A stretch of 64,000 nucleotides of DNA, from the NCBI GenBank assembly GCA_052143315.1, contig JBKQTE010000097.1, positions 114,415 to 178,414 on the forward strand. The letters run 5' to 3'. The notes under the pieces were generated by a model. That model was not told the origin of the DNA, did not search any database, and worked only from the letters and a program-made list of their open reading frames with translations. Shown here piece after piece: positions 50,869-61,621 of the stretch. The stretch is from DASZIT01 sp052143315. GTDB lineage: Bacteria; Actinomycetota; Acidimicrobiia; Acidimicrobiales; RAAP-2. Made by a program: the position numbers and the translations under genes. Position 1 is the stretch's first letter, and each line of letters starts with the position of its first letter.

Positions 50869-51234
50869 CTACGGCGTCTCCCCGCCGAGGCCACCGATGC
50901 CCAGCGACCCGTCCGCGTCGCCCTCCGCGGACCCCTCCTCGTGCTCGAGCTGGAGGATCGAACCCGAGGTGAACAGGTAGGTCCGCAGGTGCCGGTCGAG
51001 GGCCGGGTCCCGCCGCCGCAGCCACTCCAGCAGCATGGCGGCGTGCTCCTTCTCCTCGTCGCGGTTGTGGGCTAGGAGGTCGGCCAGCTCGCCGTCGGTG
51101 GAGGCCTGCACCCGCTGGTCGTACCAGTCGATCGCCTCCAGCTCCTCCATGAGGGAGACGATGGCCCGGTGCCGGTCGATGGTCTCCGGGGTCAGGCTGT
51201 CCTCCGGCTCGTGCAGGCCGGCGCTCTGCGCCAT
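50869..51234 (-). CDS. Encapsulin-associated ferritin-like protein (EncFtn)
   Basis: 121 aa. SLMEELEAIDWYDQRV and NRDEEKEHAAMLLEWLRRRDP carry the ferroxidase residues Glu30/31/33, Glu60/61, His64 and Trp37, one position off the R. rubrum EncFtn numbering. The tail DGSLGIGGLGGE is the encapsulin-loading peptide. It stores iron inside an encapsulin shell. No shell gene is next to it: upstream is an acyl-CoA dehydrogenase (divergent), downstream the transglycosylase. Confidence 0.9.
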   Translation of the reverse strand: MAQSAGLHEPEDSLTPETIDRHRAIVSLMEELEAIDWYDQRVQASTDGELADLLAHNRDEEKEHAAMLLEWLRRRDPALDRHLRTYLFTSGSILQLEHEEGSAEGDADGSLGIGGLGGETP

Positions 51235-51345
51235 GGTGGGGCTCCTTGCGGTGGTGGCGTGGGGATCGGGCAGCCACGACAGGGCCGTCGTCCGTGCCCG
51301 GCATTCTAGGGGGGCCGTTGCGCCGGGTCACGGTAAGTTCTCGGT

Positions 51346-52542
51346 ATGGCAGATGCATCGCCGTCGATCGGCGACCGGATCACCCAGCTCCTCGGGGAGC
51401 TCGATCCCCGGACCACCCCGGTGGTGGAGTTCCGGGGCCGGCAGTTCGACCTGGGCCTGGCCTGGGTCTCCTTCCCGGAGGGCAGCGGCGGCCTGGGGCT
51501 GCCGCCGGGGCTGCAGCGGCAGGTCGACGACCGGCTGGTGGCCGCCGGGGCCACCCCGCCCGGGGCACGCGAGTTCTTCGGGATGACCATGGCCGGGCCG
51601 ACGGTGGTCAGCCACGGCACCGAGGAGGCCCGGGCCCGGCTGCTGCGACCGATGTTCACCGGCGAGGACGCCTGGTGCCAGCTGTTCAGCGAGCCCGGCG
51701 CCGGGTCCGACCTGGCCGGCCTGGCCACCCGGGCGGTGCGGGACGGTGACGAGTGGGTGGTCACCGGCCAGAAGGTGTGGAACACCCTGGCTCACATCGC
51801 CGACCGGGGGATGCTGGTGACCCGCACCGACCCCGATGTCCCCAAGCACAAGGGGATGACTTACTTCGCCCTGGACATGCGCGCCCCCGGCGTGGAGGTC
51901 CGCCCGCTCCGGCAGATCACCGGCGAGGCCGAGTTCAACGAGGTCTACCTGACCGAGGTCCGCGTCCCCGACGCCGACCGCATCGGGGATGTCGGCGAGG
52001 GGTGGCGGGTGGCGATGACCACCCTGTCCAACGAGCGCGCCTCCATCGGGGGCGGGACCGGGCCGCCCACCCAGGGGTCGGGCTCCATCGCCGAGGCGCT
52101 GCGCATCTGGAGGAGCGAGGGGTTCCGGCAGAACCCGGTCGACCGCGATCGGCTCGCCCGCTCGTGGATCGAGGCCGAGGTGCTCCGGCTCACCAACATG
52201 CGGGCCAGCCAGAACCGCAGGGCCGGCAACCCCGGGCCGGAGGGATCGATCGCCAAGCTGATGTTCGCCGAGGTCAACAAGCGGACCTACGAGCTCTGCG
52301 TCGACCTGCTGGGGGCGTCCGCCCTGGTCGACTACGACTACACCATGCGCCGCGCCGAGGGACTGGGGCTGATCGGGCCCCCGGGGTCGGCCCGCAAGAT
52401 GTTCCTCCGCTCTCGGGCCAACTCCATCGAGGGGGGCACGTCGGAGGTGCAGCGCAACATCCTGGGCGAGCGGATCCTGGGCCTGCCCGGGGACGTCCGG
52501 GTGGACAAGGAGCTGCCGTGGGCGGCCCTGCCGAGGAGCTGA
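51346..52542 (+). CDS. Acyl-CoA dehydrogenase
   Basis: 398 aa. Family motifs: CQLFSEPGAGSDLAGL (FAD/substrate), VTGQKVWNT, FALDMRAPGVEVRPLRQITG, FNEVYLTEVRVPD, and the end RSRANSIEGGTSEVQRNILGERILGLP. Oxidises an acyl-CoA to the enoyl-CoA, passing electrons to ETF. It overlaps the thioesterase gene by 25 bp and the two probably form an operon. Divergent from the ferritin gene. Confidence 0.92.
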   Translation: MADASPSIGDRITQLLGELDPRTTPVVEFRGRQFDLGLAWVSFPEGSGGLGLPPGLQRQVDDRLVAAGATPPGAREFFGMTMAGPTVVSHGTEEARARLLRPMFTGEDAWCQLFSEPGAGSDLAGLATRAVRDGDEWVVTGQKVWNTLAHIADRGMLVTRTDPDVPKHKGMTYFALDMRAPGVEVRPLRQITGEAEFNEVYLTEVRVPDADRIGDVGEGWRVAMTTLSNERASIGGGTGPPTQGSGSIAEALRIWRSEGFRQNPVDRDRLARSWIEAEVLRLTNMRASQNRRAGNPGPEGSIAKLMFAEVNKRTYELCVDLLGASALVDYDYTMRRAEGLGLIGPPGSARKMFLRSRANSIEGGTSEVQRNILGERILGLPGDVRVDKELPWAALPRS

Positions 52543-53360
52543 CCGGCGGGGTGACCGACGCCCGAACGTTCCTCGGCATCCACCGGCTGGACGACGAGCT
52601 CCACTGGCGGCTCGAGGTGGTGCCCGAGCTGACCACGCCGGGGAACTTCCTGTTCGGCGGGTGCGGGCTGGGCGCCGCCCTGGTGGCGCTGGAGGCGGTC
52701 TCGGGGCGGCCCACGGTGTGGTCCACCGCCCAGTACCTCTCGTACGCCCCGACCGGGTCGGTGCTCGACCTGACCGTCACCCCGGCCGCCGAGGGCCACC
52801 GGGTGACCCAGGGCCGGGTGGTCGGCCGGGTGGGCGACCAGGAGATCCTCACCGTCAACGCCGCCGTCGGGGCCCCGTCGTCGCTGGAGGCCGGCGGGGT
52901 GTGGGTGACCCCGCCCGAGGTGCCGCCGCCCGACGAGTGCCCGCCCCGGCGCCTGCCCGGCTTCACCTCGACCTCCATCTTCGACCGGATCGACGTACGG
53001 CTGGCCAAGGGACGGACGTTCGAGGAGCTGAGCACCGGGACGAACGTCCCCGGCGAGGCGGCCAGCGCCCTGTGGGCACGGGTGCCCGGGCACCTGGAGC
53101 CGTCGGCCGCCACCCTGGCCATCCTGGGCGACTACGTCACCGGTGGGGTCTCCCAGCCCCTCGGGCGGCGGGTCATGTCTCGGAGCCTCGACAACACCCT
53201 CCGCATGGTGCAGCTCGAGCCGACCGAGTGGGTGCTGTGCGACATCCATATCGAGGCGCTGGTCGGTGGGTACGGTCAGGGTATCGCCTACCTGTGGTCG
53301 GAGCGGGGCACCCTGCTGGCCACGGCCAGCCAGTCGATGAGCGTGCGCCTCTGGGACTGA
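52518..53360 (+). CDS. Acyl-CoA thioesterase-like (double hotdog) protein
   Basis: 280 aa. LVALEAVSGRPTVWSTAQYLSYAPTGSVLDLTVTPAAEGHRVTQGRVVGRVGDQEILTVNAAVG in the first half and NTLRMVQLEPTEWVLCDIHIEALVGGYGQGIAYLWSERGTLLATASQSM in the second form the TesB-type double hotdog. Start GTG at 52518 has AAGGAG upstream; a GTG at 52551 would avoid most of the overlap. With the dehydrogenase it suggests acyl-CoA turnover. Confidence 0.8.
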   Translation: MGGPAEELTGGVTDARTFLGIHRLDDELHWRLEVVPELTTPGNFLFGGCGLGAALVALEAVSGRPTVWSTAQYLSYAPTGSVLDLTVTPAAEGHRVTQGRVVGRVGDQEILTVNAAVGAPSSLEAGGVWVTPPEVPPPDECPPRRLPGFTSTSIFDRIDVRLAKGRTFEELSTGTNVPGEAASALWARVPGHLEPSAATLAILGDYVTGGVSQPLGRRVMSRSLDNTLRMVQLEPTEWVLCDIHIEALVGGYGQGIAYLWSERGTLLATASQSMSVRLWD

Positions 53361-53392
53361 GCGTCGGGGGCGGCCGGTACCCTGGTGGCCTG

Positions 53393-55135
<1,743 letters not shown>

Positions 55136-55139
55136 GCCG

Positions 55140-55838
55140 ATGCCCGACGCCGCCTACCCCGGCCCCTCGCCCCTGCTGCTGTGGGCCCTGACCATGCTGA
55201 CGGTGGTGAGCGGCATGGTGGACGCCGTGAGCTACCTCGGGCTCGGGCACGTGTTCACCGCCAACATGACCGGCAACGTGGTGGTGCTCGGGTTCGCCGC
55301 CGCCGGGGCGCCGGGCTTCTCGATGGCCGCCACCAGCACCTCCATCGGCGCCTTCCTGGTCGGGGCGGTGGCTGCCGGGCGCATCGCCGTGCACGTCACG
55401 TCGAAGCGGCACTGGTTCCTCAGCGCCATGGTGGCCGAGGCCGTGCTGGCCGGCGGGACGGCGGTGGTGTCGGCGTCGGCCGGCACCATCGGGACCGGGT
55501 GGGCCCGGTTCACGGTGATCGCCATGCTGGCCTTCGCCATGGGCATCCGGAACTCCACCGTCCGCCGGATGGCGGTGCCCGACGTCACCACCACCGTGCT
55601 CACCATGACCCTCACCGGGCTGGCGTCCGACTCCACCCTGGCCGGTGGGCGCAATCCCCGCGCCGGCCGGAGGGCGGGGGCGTTCGCCGCCATGCTGATC
55701 GGCGCCTTCGCCGGCGCCGCCCTCTACCTGCACCTCGGGGCGACCGCCCCCCTGGCGGCCGTCGCCGGGGTGGTGGTGGCCACCGCCGTGGTCTTCGCGG
55801 CGAGCCCGGCGTCTCGCCGGCTGGACGTCACCACCTGA
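55140..55838 (+). CDS. YoaK/DUF1275 family membrane protein
   Basis: 232 aa, about six helices. TMLTVVSGMVDAVSYLGLGHVFTANMTGNVVVLG is the DUF1275 signature, and AFAMGIRNSTVRRMAVPDVTTTVLTMTLTGLASD follows as usual. Function of the family is unknown; possibly transport. ATG 4 bp after the ABC-F stop, so cotranscribed with it. Confidence 0.88.
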   Translation: MPDAAYPGPSPLLLWALTMLTVVSGMVDAVSYLGLGHVFTANMTGNVVVLGFAAAGAPGFSMAATSTSIGAFLVGAVAAGRIAVHVTSKRHWFLSAMVAEAVLAGGTAVVSASAGTIGTGWARFTVIAMLAFAMGIRNSTVRRMAVPDVTTTVLTMTLTGLASDSTLAGGRNPRAGRRAGAFAAMLIGAFAGAALYLHLGATAPLAAVAGVVVATAVVFAASPASRRLDVTT

Positions 55839-55878
55839 ACGCCGGCGCCCGTGACGGACCCAGCTACCATCTCGTCCC

Positions 55879-56334
55879 GTGGCCACCGTCGACTCCTTTC
55901 ACTACGCGCGCCCCGACGAGGTGCACGCGCTCGAGGAGCTGCAGCGCCGGGCGTCGATGGAGTGGGAGGAGTACCACCAACAGCTGGCCAGGTTCCCCGA
56001 CACCGTCCGGATATCGGTGGCCGCCGTCCGCGACCAACGGGTCCGGGTGGCCGTGGGCGGGGGCGTGATCCTCGGCTTCTCCACGGTCATGCCCGTCGAG
56101 CGCCGGGTGAGCCGGCTCGAAGCCCTGTGGGTCGAGCCCGAGTGGTACGGCCATGGGGTCGGCGGCGCCCTGATCGACGACGCGGTGGCCATTGCCGCCG
56201 ACGAGGGCATCGTCCGGCTGGAGGTCGTCTCCTCGGAGCGCCTGGCCCCGTTCTACGAGGGCGTCGACTTCTGCCGGCAGGAGCCGGTCGACACGTGGTT
56301 CGGGCCGGCCGTCCGGATGACCCGGGAGCTCTGA
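55879..56334 (+). CDS. GNAT family N-acetyltransferase
   Basis: 151 aa from a GTG. ARPDEVHALEELQRRASMEWEEY, RLEALWVEPEWYGHGVGGALIDDAVAIAADEGIVRLEVVSSERLAPFYEGVDFCRQEPV gives the acetyl-CoA loop and C-terminal fold. Small-molecule or protein acceptor unknown. Convergent with the USP gene. Confidence 0.85.
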   Translation: MATVDSFHYARPDEVHALEELQRRASMEWEEYHQQLARFPDTVRISVAAVRDQRVRVAVGGGVILGFSTVMPVERRVSRLEALWVEPEWYGHGVGGALIDDAVAIAADEGIVRLEVVSSERLAPFYEGVDFCRQEPVDTWFGPAVRMTREL

Positions 56335-56347
56335 ACGGCCGGGGCGG

Positions 56348-56785
56348 TCAGTCGCGGGGGCGGTGCACCACCACGCTGCAGTGGGCGTGCGAGGCGCAGT
56401 GGTTGCTCACCGAGCCGATCAGCATGCCGGTGAACTCCCCGTGGCCGCGGCTGCCCACCACCAGCAGGTCGGCGCGGTGGGAGGCCTCGACCAGGGTGGG
56501 CGCCGGCGGCCCCTCCACCACGGTGGTGGTGAACGTGACCCCCGGGTACCGGGCCTGCACCGGCGCCAACGCCTCGTCGAGGACCCGCTGGGCGTCGGCG
56601 GCCGGGTCGAGGTCGTCGGGGAGGGCGACGGCCCACCCGTACGAGGCGGGCCAGGCCCAGCTGGTGAGGCACTCGACCGAGGCGCCGGTGACGGCGGCCT
56701 CGGCCGCCGCCCAGGCCAGGGCGGCCTTCGACGACTCCGACCCGTCGATACCGACGACGATGGTGCCTATGGCGGTCTCGTCCAT
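56348..56785 (-). CDS. Universal stress protein
   Basis: 145 aa. VVGIDGSESSKAAL at the start and GSRGHGEFTGMLIGSVSNHCASHAHCSVVVHR at the end. Close to the USP at 12029-12481, sharing the SWAWPASYGWA segment. No motif copy is seen upstream, unlike the left-hand USPs. Start at 56785 chosen over a GTG three codons earlier. It follows the LysR gene by 5 bp on the same strand. Confidence 0.9.
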   Translation of the reverse strand: MDETAIGTIVVGIDGSESSKAALAWAAAEAAVTGASVECLTSWAWPASYGWAVALPDDLDPAADAQRVLDEALAPVQARYPGVTFTTTVVEGPPAPTLVEASHRADLLVVGSRGHGEFTGMLIGSVSNHCASHAHCSVVVHRPRD

Positions 56786-56790
56786 GGCTG

Positions 56791-57669
56791 TCACGCTATG
56801 TCCCGGGCGAGCCCGACGAAGCGGGCCGCCGCCGGGGCCAGCGTCCCGCGGGGGTGGACCAGCACGATCGAGCGGGTGACCGGGGGGTCGGGCCGGACCA
56901 CCAACGCCCCCTGGCCCCGGGCCACCTTGGCGGTGCCCTCGGGCACCAGGGCGGCGCCGGCGCCGCTCAGGACCAGCGGCACCAGGGCGTCGCGCTGGGC
57001 GCTCACCACCGCCACGTTGGGACCGGACCCGGTGGGGAAGCCGGCCTCGAGGAGCCGGCGGCTGGACGTCCCCGCCGGCGCCGCCACGAAGGGGAGGTCA
57101 GCCAGGTCCCCGAGCGCGCCCGACCACCGGCCGGACCCGGGGGGGACGGTGCCCGGCGGGGCGATCAGCCACAGCTGCTGGAGACCGATGCCGTGGACCA
57201 CCAGGTCGAGAGCGGAGCCGTCGTCCTCGGTGATGCCGAGCTCGCGCCGGCCGTCCCGCACCATGGCGGCCAGGTCGGCGGAGTCCTCGGGGGCGGCCAG
57301 GTCCACGGCCACGGCCGGATGCTCCCGGCGGAACCGCCCCACCAGGGGGGCCACCGGATCGGCGGCCAGGGTGGGCAGGCTGGCGATGGCCAGGCTCCCA
57401 CCTTTCAGCCCGGCCACGGCGGCCACCGCTGACCGGCCTGTCGCCACGTCCCGGAGGGCCTGGCGGGCCGGGCCGACCAGGGCGTCGCCGGCGGGGGTGA
57501 GGACCACCCGCCGCCCCAGCCGGTGGAAGAGGGCGGTGTCCACCTCGGCCTCCAGCTCCTTCACCGACAGGGAGAGGGCCGGTTGGGACACGCCCACCAC
57601 CCGGGCGGCGGCGGTGAAGCCCTGATGGTCGGCCACGGCCAGGAAGTGCTCGAGCCGGCGGAGATCCAT
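56791..57669 (-). CDS. LysR-family transcriptional regulator
   Basis: 292 aa. N-terminal HTH: LEHFLAVADHQGFTAAARVVGVSQPALSLSVKELEAEVDTALFHRLGRRVVLTPAG. The rest is the periplasmic-binding-protein-like effector domain. Divergent from the MFS gene, with an AT-rich region between, so it likely controls that transporter and itself. Confidence 0.92.
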   Translation of the reverse strand: MDLRRLEHFLAVADHQGFTAAARVVGVSQPALSLSVKELEAEVDTALFHRLGRRVVLTPAGDALVGPARQALRDVATGRSAVAAVAGLKGGSLAIASLPTLAADPVAPLVGRFRREHPAVAVDLAAPEDSADLAAMVRDGRRELGITEDDGSALDLVVHGIGLQQLWLIAPPGTVPPGSGRWSGALGDLADLPFVAAPAGTSSRRLLEAGFPTGSGPNVAVVSAQRDALVPLVLSGAGAALVPEGTAKVARGQGALVVRPDPPVTRSIVLVHPRGTLAPAAARFVGLARDIA

Positions 57670-57731
57670 AAGAAGAGCATATCAAAATGATCGAGTATTA
57701 CTATTCGACTTCTGGATTGGGACCCGTCAGC
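57670..57731. promoter_or_regulatory. AT-rich LysR/MFS intergenic region
   Basis: 57670-57718 is strikingly AT-rich for this genome (CATATCAAAATGATCGAG, ATTACTATTCGACTT). It contains TCGA-N10-TCGA and several T-N11-A pairs, the usual LysR site pattern. It overlaps a possible longer start of the MFS gene. Confidence 0.45.
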
Positions 57732-59207
57732 ATGGACGGTGGGATGAGCCTGTACGACGAACCAAGGACCACCGGCTGGCACCAGCTGGTGGTGGAGCCC
57801 CGGCGTCCGAACCGGATCCGGCGGCGTCCCGACGCCTTCCGGTGGGCGGTGATGGCCGTGTGCATCGGCGCCTTCATGGGGCAGCTCGACGCCAGCATCG
57901 TCACCCAGGCCTTCCCGGCCATGGAGCGCTCGTTCCACGCCGGCGTGTCCGGAGTCACCTGGGTCGGCCTGAGCTACCTGCTGGTGCTGGTGGCGACGGT
58001 GGCGGCGGTGGGTCGGTTCGCCGACATGGTGGGCCGCAAGCTGCTCTACGTCTACGGCTTCGTCATCTTCGCCGCCGGCTCGGCGCTGTGTGCCCTGGCC
58101 CCCAACCTGTACGTCCTCTGCGGGTTCCGGGCGTTCCAGGCCATCGGAGCGGCCATGCTGCAGGCCAACAGCGTGGCCATCATCGCCCTGGCGGCCCCGG
58201 CCGGCCGGCTGGGACGGTCGCTCGGGATCCAGGGGGCGGCGCAGGCGACGGGGCTCGCCTTCGGCCCGTCGGTGGGCGGCCTGCTGCTGGCGGCCGGCGG
58301 CTGGCGGCTCATCTTTCTGGTCAACGTGCCGGTCGGGGTGGTCGGGGTGGTGGCCGGGGTGCTGTTCATCCCCCGGAGCCGGCACCTGGCGGCCCGGGTG
58401 GAGTTCGACTGGGCCGGGTTCGCCCTGTTCTTCCCGGCGGTGGTGGCCGTCATGTCGGCGGTGTCGCTGGGGAACGCCCACGGGTGGACCTCCCCGCTGA
58501 TCGTGGGCCTGGCGGTGGTCGCCGCCGGCCTGGCGGCGGCCTTCGTGGTCCGGGAGCGGCGGTGCGCGGCCCCCATGGTCGACCTGGCCCTCTTCCGGCG
58601 GGTGCGGTACGCCACCGGGGTGGTGAGCGGCATGCTGTCGTTCACCGTGCTCTTCGGGATCCTGGTGGTGGTGCCCTTCCTCCTCGAGGACGGGTTCCGG
58701 CTGGGGCCGGCCCGGGCCGGGCTGGAGCTGATGGTCATGCCGTTGGCGCTGGGAGCGACCGCCCCGGTGGCCGGGCGGCTGGCCGACCGCATCGGCACCG
58801 GGCCCCCGGTGGTGGCGGGCCTGGCCCTGGCGGCGGCCGGCCTGGTCGGGCTGGCGGCGCTGGTCCCGGCCACGTGGGGGTTCCTGGGGCTGCTGGTGGT
58901 CGTCGGGGTGGGGCTGGGCCTGTTCACCTCGCCCAACAACGCCGGGGTGATGACGGCGGCGCCGGCGCGGCAGTCGGGGCTGGCTTCGGGGGTGCTGAAC
59001 ATGGCCCGGGGGGTGGGGACCGCCCTCGGCCTGGCGGTGACCGGGGCCGTCTTCGGGCGGGCCGGCTCCGACCTGGGGGCGCCCGCCCAGGTGCGTCACG
59101 CCTTTTCGGTGACGGCCCTGGTGCTGGCCGGCGTGGCCGTGCTCGGCACCCTGGTCGCCGCCTACGGGGTGGTGGCCGACCCGGGGGGGCGGCCGGCCCC
59201 CCGCTGA
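57732..59207 (+). CDS. MFS transporter (DHA2, 14-helix type)
   Basis: 491 aa from the ATG at 57732; an ATG at 57687 would place the AT-rich region inside the gene. Motif A GRFADMVGRKLLYVYG and motif C-type GGLLLAAGGWRLIFLVNVPVG; about 14 helices. Drug or metabolite export driven by the proton gradient. Divergent from the LysR gene, a typical regulator-exporter pair. Confidence 0.88.
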   Translation: MDGGMSLYDEPRTTGWHQLVVEPRRPNRIRRRPDAFRWAVMAVCIGAFMGQLDASIVTQAFPAMERSFHAGVSGVTWVGLSYLLVLVATVAAVGRFADMVGRKLLYVYGFVIFAAGSALCALAPNLYVLCGFRAFQAIGAAMLQANSVAIIALAAPAGRLGRSLGIQGAAQATGLAFGPSVGGLLLAAGGWRLIFLVNVPVGVVGVVAGVLFIPRSRHLAARVEFDWAGFALFFPAVVAVMSAVSLGNAHGWTSPLIVGLAVVAAGLAAAFVVRERRCAAPMVDLALFRRVRYATGVVSGMLSFTVLFGILVVVPFLLEDGFRLGPARAGLELMVMPLALGATAPVAGRLADRIGTGPPVVAGLALAAAGLVGLAALVPATWGFLGLLVVVGVGLGLFTSPNNAGVMTAAPARQSGLASGVLNMARGVGTALGLAVTGAVFGRAGSDLGAPAQVRHAFSVTALVLAGVAVLGTLVAAYGVVADPGGRPAPR

Positions 59208-59223
59208 CGGCTCACCGGACCGG

Positions 59224-60204
59224 TCAGAGGTGGCCGAGCACCGGGTGGGGCACGTACGGCTCCTCGAGGCGGGCCACCTCCTCGTCGGAGAGGACCAGCG
59301 GCTCGGCGGCCAGGGCGTCGGTCAGGTGGACGAGCTTGGTGGCCCCGACGATGGGAGCGGTGACGCCCGGTCGTCCGAGCAGCCAGGCCAGGGCGATCCG
59401 GGCCGGGGGCACGTCGCGCTCCGCCGCCACCTCGGCCACCCGCTCGACCACGTCGAAGTCGGTGGGCTGGCTGTAGAGGAGGTCGGTGAACGGGTCGGAC
59501 CCCGACCGGGTGGTGCGTCTCTCGCCCGACCGGGCCCGGTTGCCGGCCAGCACCCCCCGGGCCAGGGGGCTCCATGGGATGACCCCGACACCCTGGTCGA
59601 GGCAGAGGGGGATCATCTCGCGCTCCTCCTCGCGGTAGATCAGGTTGTAGTGGGGCTGCATGGAGACGAACCGGGTCCAGTGGTTCGACTCGGCCACGTG
59701 CTGGGCCTTGGCGAACTGCCAGGCGAACATGGAGGAGGCCCCGATGTAGCGGGCCTTGCCCGACCGCACCACGTCGTGCAGCGCCTCCATGGTCTCCTCG
59801 ATCGGCGTGCGTGGGTCCCACCGGTGGATCTGGTAGAGGTCGACGTACTCCATGTCGAGCCGGGCCAGCGAGGCGTCGATGGCCGACAGGATGTGCTTGC
59901 GGGACAGGCCGCCACCGTTCTCACCCGGCGTCATCGGCATGAACACCTTGGTGGCCACGGTGACCTCGTCGCGGCCGAGGAACTTGGGGAGGAGCCGCCC
60001 GGTGGCCACCTCGCTGGCCCCCTTCGAGTAGGTGTCGGCGGTGTCGAAGAAGGTGACGCCACCCTCCACCGCCGCCCGGACGATCGGCTCGGCCGCCGCC
60101 TCGTCGAGGGCCCAGGCCCGGTCGCTGTCGTTTCCGTAGCTCATCATGCCGAGGCACAGGCGGGAGACCCGCAGGCCGGTCGAGCCGAGATTGACGTACT
60201 CCAT
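59224..60204 (-). CDS. Aldo/keto reductase
   Basis: 326 aa. TIM barrel with Asp and Tyr in FFDTADTYSKG, Lys in VATKVF and His in YQIHRWDP; the C-terminal VGATKLVHLTDA binds NADPH. NADPH-dependent carbonyl reduction; the substrate is unknown. AGGAGG at 6 bp decides for the ATG at 60204 rather than the GTG two codons earlier. Convergent with the MFS gene. Confidence 0.92.
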   Translation of the reverse strand: MEYVNLGSTGLRVSRLCLGMMSYGNDSDRAWALDEAAAEPIVRAAVEGGVTFFDTADTYSKGASEVATGRLLPKFLGRDEVTVATKVFMPMTPGENGGGLSRKHILSAIDASLARLDMEYVDLYQIHRWDPRTPIEETMEALHDVVRSGKARYIGASSMFAWQFAKAQHVAESNHWTRFVSMQPHYNLIYREEEREMIPLCLDQGVGVIPWSPLARGVLAGNRARSGERRTTRSGSDPFTDLLYSQPTDFDVVERVAEVAAERDVPPARIALAWLLGRPGVTAPIVGATKLVHLTDALAAEPLVLSDEEVARLEEPYVPHPVLGHL

Positions 60205-60338
60205 GGGCACCTCCTGGTGTGGGGCCGGCCGGGCCGCCGACCCCTCGCCCCGAACTTACCCAGCCCGTCGGCGCCACGCATCGGCGGGGGCGGCCCGGTG
60301 GACGGTGCTAAGAACCCACCTGTGGACGATCACCGGCC

Positions 60339-60989
60339 ATGCCACCCGCCGCTCGACCCGACCTCGAGGACGCCACCTGGATGAACAAGGCCCGGGTCGA
60401 GACCTTCAGCGACGGTGTCTTCGCCATCGCCATCACCCTGTTGGTGCTGACGATCGCCCAGCCCGACGACTACCGCGTCCTGGCCAGCCAGTTGGGGGAG
60501 CGTTGGCCCTCCCTGGCTGCCTACGTGGTCAGCTTCGCGGTGATCGGGATCATGTGGATGAACCACCACACGGTCTTCACGCACCTCCGGCGGGTCGACC
60601 GGGGGATGTACTACTGGAACCTCCTGCTGCTGATGACGATCGTCTTCATCCCCTACCCGACCGAGGTGTTCGGCGAGGCGCTGCGCCGCGGCCAAGGGGC
60701 CACCACGGCGGCCGTCTTCTACAGCGTCACCATGACGATCAACGCCTTTGCCTGGGCCGGCCTGTGGCTGTACGCCTCGGTGGGCCGACGGCTGCTCACC
60801 CACGAGTTCCCCGAGTCGCAGCGGTCGATGTCCTCGGTGCTCTTCACCGCCGGTACGTTCGTCTACCTGGTCTCGATCGGCGTGGCGTTCATCAATCCGT
60901 ACGCCTGCCTGGCCTTCCACGGTGCACTGGCCGTCTACTACGCCTTCGACCCCATCTCCCGGCGGGTCGGGCACCTTCAGCTCGAGTGA
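60339..60989 (+). CDS. TMEM175 family potassium channel-like protein
   Basis: 216 aa, six helices. ARVETFSDGVFAIAITLLVLTI is the R-x3-FSDG pore signature of bacterial TMEM175, and the rest matches the six-helix subunit. Likely a K+ leak channel. Single gene; the next gene starts 30 bp later on the same strand. Confidence 0.9.
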   Translation: MPPAARPDLEDATWMNKARVETFSDGVFAIAITLLVLTIAQPDDYRVLASQLGERWPSLAAYVVSFAVIGIMWMNHHTVFTHLRRVDRGMYYWNLLLLMTIVFIPYPTEVFGEALRRGQGATTAAVFYSVTMTINAFAWAGLWLYASVGRRLLTHEFPESQRSMSSVLFTAGTFVYLVSIGVAFINPYACLAFHGALAVYYAFDPISRRVGHLQLE

Positions 60990-61019
60990 CCGAGCCTGGC
61001 GGCATGACGAACCCCGCCG

Positions 61020-61562
61020 ATGGCGGCAGCTAGCGTCGATCCGGTGATCGACGACGACCTACTCCTGACCGCCGTGCACGACAACGGGGTCCGGCGCCTG
61101 CAGCACGCCTACGCCGACGTGGTCAACCGGCGGGCCTGGACCGAGCTGGCGGACCTCTTCCTCGAGGACGCGGTGGTCACCGTCGACACCGGCGGGGGAG
61201 ACCCGGTGACCTTGGTGGGCGGGGCGGCTCTCGGCGGGTTCATCGGTCCGTCGGTGGCCCGGTTCTCGTTCTTCGAGTTCGTCGTCCTCAACGCCCACAT
61301 CGCCTTCCCCGACGGCCCGGAGTCCGGGTCGGCGGTGAGCCGGCTCTACATGTGCGAGCACCGTCAGGACACCGGCTCGGGCCGGTGGACCAACGCCTTC
61401 GGCCTCTACCACGACCGGTACGCCCTGCGGTCCGGACGGTGGTGGTTCGCCGGCCGGGACTACCACTCGCTGGCCCGCCACGGCCCCGACCTCGACGTCT
61501 TCGCCTTCCCCGATCCCGAGCCGGTCCACGTGCCCGGGCCCGGGCCCGGGGCCTGGCGGTAG
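61020..61562 (+). CDS. SnoaL/NTF2-like protein
   Basis: 180 aa. RRLQHAYADVVNRRAWTELADLFLEDAVVTVDTGGGDPVTLVGGAALGGFI gives the cone fold, and FGLYHDRYALRSGRWWFAGRDYHSLAR ends it. Such proteins include isomerases, hydratases and many of unknown role. A GTG at 61044 is an alternative start. Pro/Gly-rich tail. Confidence 0.75.
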   Translation: MAAASVDPVIDDDLLLTAVHDNGVRRLQHAYADVVNRRAWTELADLFLEDAVVTVDTGGGDPVTLVGGAALGGFIGPSVARFSFFEFVVLNAHIAFPDGPESGSAVSRLYMCEHRQDTGSGRWTNAFGLYHDRYALRSGRWWFAGRDYHSLARHGPDLDVFAFPDPEPVHVPGPGPGAWR

Positions 61563-61621
61563 CGGCCGTCCGACGGTGAGGATCCGCCGGTCATGTCACC
61601 CAGCGTGACAGCATCGGGGCG

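Noticed and set aside
57687..57731. 15-residue N-terminal extension of the MFS transporter
   Set aside because: Encoded by the AT-rich divergent promoter region and has Tyr/Ser-rich sequence without a ribosome site; ATG at 57732 preferred.
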